Below, piece after piece: positions 63,490 through 64,000 of a stretch of 64,000 nt of DNA. Where the stretch lies: assembly GCA_028715055.1 (NCBI GenBank), contig JAQTLE010000005.1, positions 1-64,000 on the forward strand, written 5' to 3'. Source of the stretch: Sulfurovaceae bacterium. Its GTDB lineage: Bacteria > Campylobacterota > Campylobacteria > Campylobacterales > Sulfurovaceae. Within the stretch, counting starts at the first letter, position 1. The number at the start of each line of letters is the position of its first letter. Below the pieces are notes generated by a model. That model searched no databases. It was not told where the DNA came from and saw only the letters and a list, made by a program, of their open reading frames with translations. Made by a program: the position numbers and the translations under genes.

Positions 63490-63883
63490 AGATCTCTCCT
63501 AAGCTCAATTCTTTTAAAAAGAAATTGATTTTTCCTTGAAATCTAGCCAAAAACGGGGATATTGCACATTGTCCCATCGCGCCATTCGGACAAGTATCTG
63601 AATATTGCCCGCAGTCAAAAATCGCCGGTGCTTTACCTTCGGCTGCTACGATGACAGTATATAATGATATTTCGTTCACCGGTTTTGCCAAAACAAATCC
63701 GCCTTTTGCACCTTTTTTGGATACCAAAATATCTTCTTTGGCAAGGTTTTGCAGAATTTTGGCCAAAAAGCTTTTTGGAATATTGAGTTCATTAGCTAGA
63801 TATTCTACCCCTATAGGAGATTTGGCGGTTCTGATGATATCTAGTGAAAGTAGGGCATACTCACTAGCACGAGTTAGTAACAT
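63479..63883 (-). CDS. Rrf2-family transcription regulator with cysteine triad
   Basis: A 134-residue winged-helix regulator. The DNA-binding half reads SEYALLSLDII, then IPKSFLAKILQNLAKEDILVSKKGAKGGFVLAK. The end of the sensor region has Cys91, Cys98 and Cys106 (CX6CX7C), an iron-sulfur-ligating pattern similar to IscR and NsrR, so it could respond to iron-sulfur status, nitric oxide or redox. It overlaps the DHH gene, which may therefore be its target. Targets elsewhere cannot be predicted. Confidence 0.9.
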   Translation of the reverse strand: MLLTRASEYALLSLDIIRTAKSPIGVEYLANELNIPKSFLAKILQNLAKEDILVSKKGAKGGFVLAKPVNEISLYTVIVAAEGKAPAIFDCGQYSDTCPNGAMGQCAISPFLARFQGKINFFLKELSLGEIFEA

Positions 63884-64000
63884 AAGAGTTGTTCCTTGAT
63901 ATAAATTAGGACTATTTTACTCTAAAATAACTTATATTACCTTAATGACAAATTCATATTGATATTTATAAAAGGATAATATAAGCTTTTTGTGGTATCA
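63884..64000. other. Upstream region of the Rrf2 gene
   Basis: 117 nt to the window edge. On the minus strand AAGGAA (about 63890) precedes the ATG, and the AT-rich segment around 63911-63945 probably contains the promoter, with TAAAAT as a -10-like box. A divergent gene may begin past the edge; AAAGGATA at 63971-63978 could be its ribosome site. Confidence 0.35.

Noticed and set aside
1-64000. CRISPR array, prophage or intact insertion sequence
   Set aside because: No regularly spaced repeats, integrase, transposase or phage structural genes were seen in any frame.

Overview
The window is a low-GC, gene-dense chromosomal segment of a Campylobacterota (epsilonproteobacterial) bacterium, probably a free-living Sulfurimonas, Sulfurovum or Sulfurospirillum type. 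Supporting signs are CcoI and CcoS for a cbb3 oxidase, the futalosine menaquinone enzyme MqnC, a stand-alone atpE encoding subunit c with a leader-like N-terminus, a desulforubrerythrin like that of Campylobacter, promoters consisting of a TATAAT box in AT-rich DNA, and a 6S-like RNA upstream of purD. The genus is inferred, not shown.

Layout. 1-6100 (minus): one tight operon ccoI-ccoS-manB-pgi-galU, mixing copper and cbb3 assembly with sugar-phosphate supply. 6274-8383: rho-murI. 8388-11363 (minus): der-trpS-TRIC channel. 11503-16621: DUF3108 protein, then kdsA-ribH-nusB-mqnC-M16 protein. 16622-17630: a scar with a broken recG/universal stress protein chimera, a DUF2061 gene and a fragment of the M16 gene. 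Then come recG, the long hibernation factor and a minor-pilin operon with a large surface protein (20114-24984, minus). 25144-29238: proC, bamD, lon. 29259-32323 (minus): a two-gene module that looks like a phosphorelay but has lost its phospho-accepting histidines. 32464-38684: uvrC, a DciA-like gene, a small unpredicted LptM-like lipoprotein, nadB, a DUF4395 protein and guaA. 39187-40051: tandem tyrosine-rich lipoproteins. 40359-50475: htpG, an LpxH-like hydrolase, a patatin, a haem-binding protein, a cation exporter, hemD, 6S-like RNA, purD, an RDD protein, lptD and a mini J protein. 50536-58214: pnp, atpE, tRNA-Leu(GAG), HU, a DUF5718-like protein, acyP, two diiron proteins, dnaJ, a Dabb protein and recR. 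58548-62436: a lipoprotein and a 1089-residue RTX protein with an N-terminal glucosaminidase. 62446-63883 (minus): an Rrf2 regulator overlapping a DHH phosphoesterase.

Several genes serve the envelope: kdsA, manB, galU and the LpxH-like enzyme for lipopolysaccharide, lptD and an LptM-like candidate for its export, bamD for outer-membrane protein assembly, and murI for peptidoglycan. Housekeeping genes form most of the rest.

The two most system-like discoveries are: (1) an apparently type I-secreted peptidoglycan hydrolase (glucosaminidase, peptidoglycan-binding domain, RTX repeats, C-terminal secretion-type tail) preceded by a lipoprotein that may be its immunity or accessory protein; and (2) the degenerate kinase/HPt pair. 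No CRISPR array, prophage or intact insertion sequence was seen. All functional calls come from motif recognition by eye; no database search was run.
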